25,297 nt of DNA from an uncultured Eubacteriales bacterium (GTDB lineage Bacteria > Bacillota_A > Clostridia > Christensenellales > Aristaeellaceae), in contig CADCQZ010000371.1 in assembly GCA_902803675.1 (NCBI GenBank), positions 1-25,297 of the forward strand, read 5' to 3'. Of this stretch, positions 25,203-25,297 are shown piece after piece (positions within the stretch are counted from its first letter, which is position 1; every line of letters begins with the position of its first letter). The notes beneath the pieces were generated by a model that saw only the letters and a program-made list of their open reading frames with translations, did no database searches and was not told the origin of the DNA. Both the position numbers and the translations under genes were made by a program.

Positions 25203-25297
25203 ATGAACATCGCAAATCACAAGAACGAACGTGTCCATATGATCGGGATCGGCGGGAGCAGCATGTCCGGCCTGGCCGAGATGCTGCTGCGCCAGGG
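25203..25297 (+). CDS. murC: UDP-N-acetylmuramate--L-alanine ligase, 3' partial
   Basis: Only the first 31 codons are in the window. They contain VHMIGIGGSSMSGLAEMLL, the glycine-rich UDP-binding motif at the N-terminus of MurC, which adds L-alanine to UDP-N-acetylmuramate in peptidoglycan synthesis. GGAGG precedes the ATG at 25203. The MurC identity is strong from this motif, but the catalytic domain is not visible. Confidence 0.85.
   Translation, partial: MNIANHKNERVHMIGIGGSSMSGLAEMLLRQ

Noticed and set aside
1..25297. tRNA, rRNA, CRISPR arrays, insertion sequences, attachment sites or prophage genes
   Set aside because: No cloverleaf, repeat-spacer pattern, transposase, integrase or terminal inverted repeat was seen; the region looks like stable chromosome.

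Overview
The window is about 25 kb of GC-rich, gene-dense chromosomal DNA from a Gram-positive-type bacterium, most likely an uncultured member of the Clostridia (Bacillota) from a gut, rumen or similar polysaccharide-rich habitat. The evidence is strong AGGAGG-type ribosome binding sites, sigma-A-like promoters with 17-base spacers, the tig-clpP-clpX-lon-ysxC gene order typical of Bacillota, ABC sugar permeases beside a DUF5696 protein and a YIP1 protein, and a secreted GH16 enzyme with a simple signal peptide. The lineage is inferred from gene content; no rRNA gene is present. No stretch longer than 300 bases lacks a gene.

Region 1 (1-10374, + strand) is a carbohydrate operon that begins upstream of the window. 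In order it encodes a membrane protein (beta-propeller, TPR, YIP1), a secreted DUF5696 protein, two ABC sugar permeases, a secreted GH16 endo-glucanase, a 1062-residue glycoside phosphorylase of the GH94/GH149/GH161 group, and a second GH16 enzyme without a signal peptide. I read it as a beta-1,3-glucan (laminarin, callose or curdlan-type) utilisation locus. The outer GH16 cuts polymer, the permeases import oligosaccharides, and the inner GH16 plus phosphorylase yield glucose 1-phosphate. The solute-binding protein, the ATPase and any regulator are not in the window. The operon ends at a strong hairpin at 10387-10437 that looks bidirectional.

Region 2 (10449-18212, - strand) is a housekeeping block. 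A metallophosphoesterase and a zinc-ribbon protein with a very acidic tail form one small operon with its own promoter. Upstream of them, also on the - strand, lie tig, clpP, clpX, lon and ysxC, the protein-quality-control cluster. A good promoter stands in front of tig. Hairpins sit between clpX and lon and between lon and ysxC, so expression within the cluster may be graded.

Region 3 (18407-25297, + strand) diverges from tig. It encodes the TldD/TldE metallopeptidase pair, a monofunctional aspartate kinase, an unrecognised 649-residue coiled-coil protein, a SpoU-family RNA methyltransferase, and the first 31 codons of murC. The spacings are short or overlapping, so this looks like one transcription unit driven by a promoter at 18345-18373.

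The most novel material is the pair of auxiliary genes of unknown function at the head of the glucan operon, the GH149/GH161-like phosphorylase beside an intracellular GH16, and the coiled-coil protein between lysC and the trmH-type gene.
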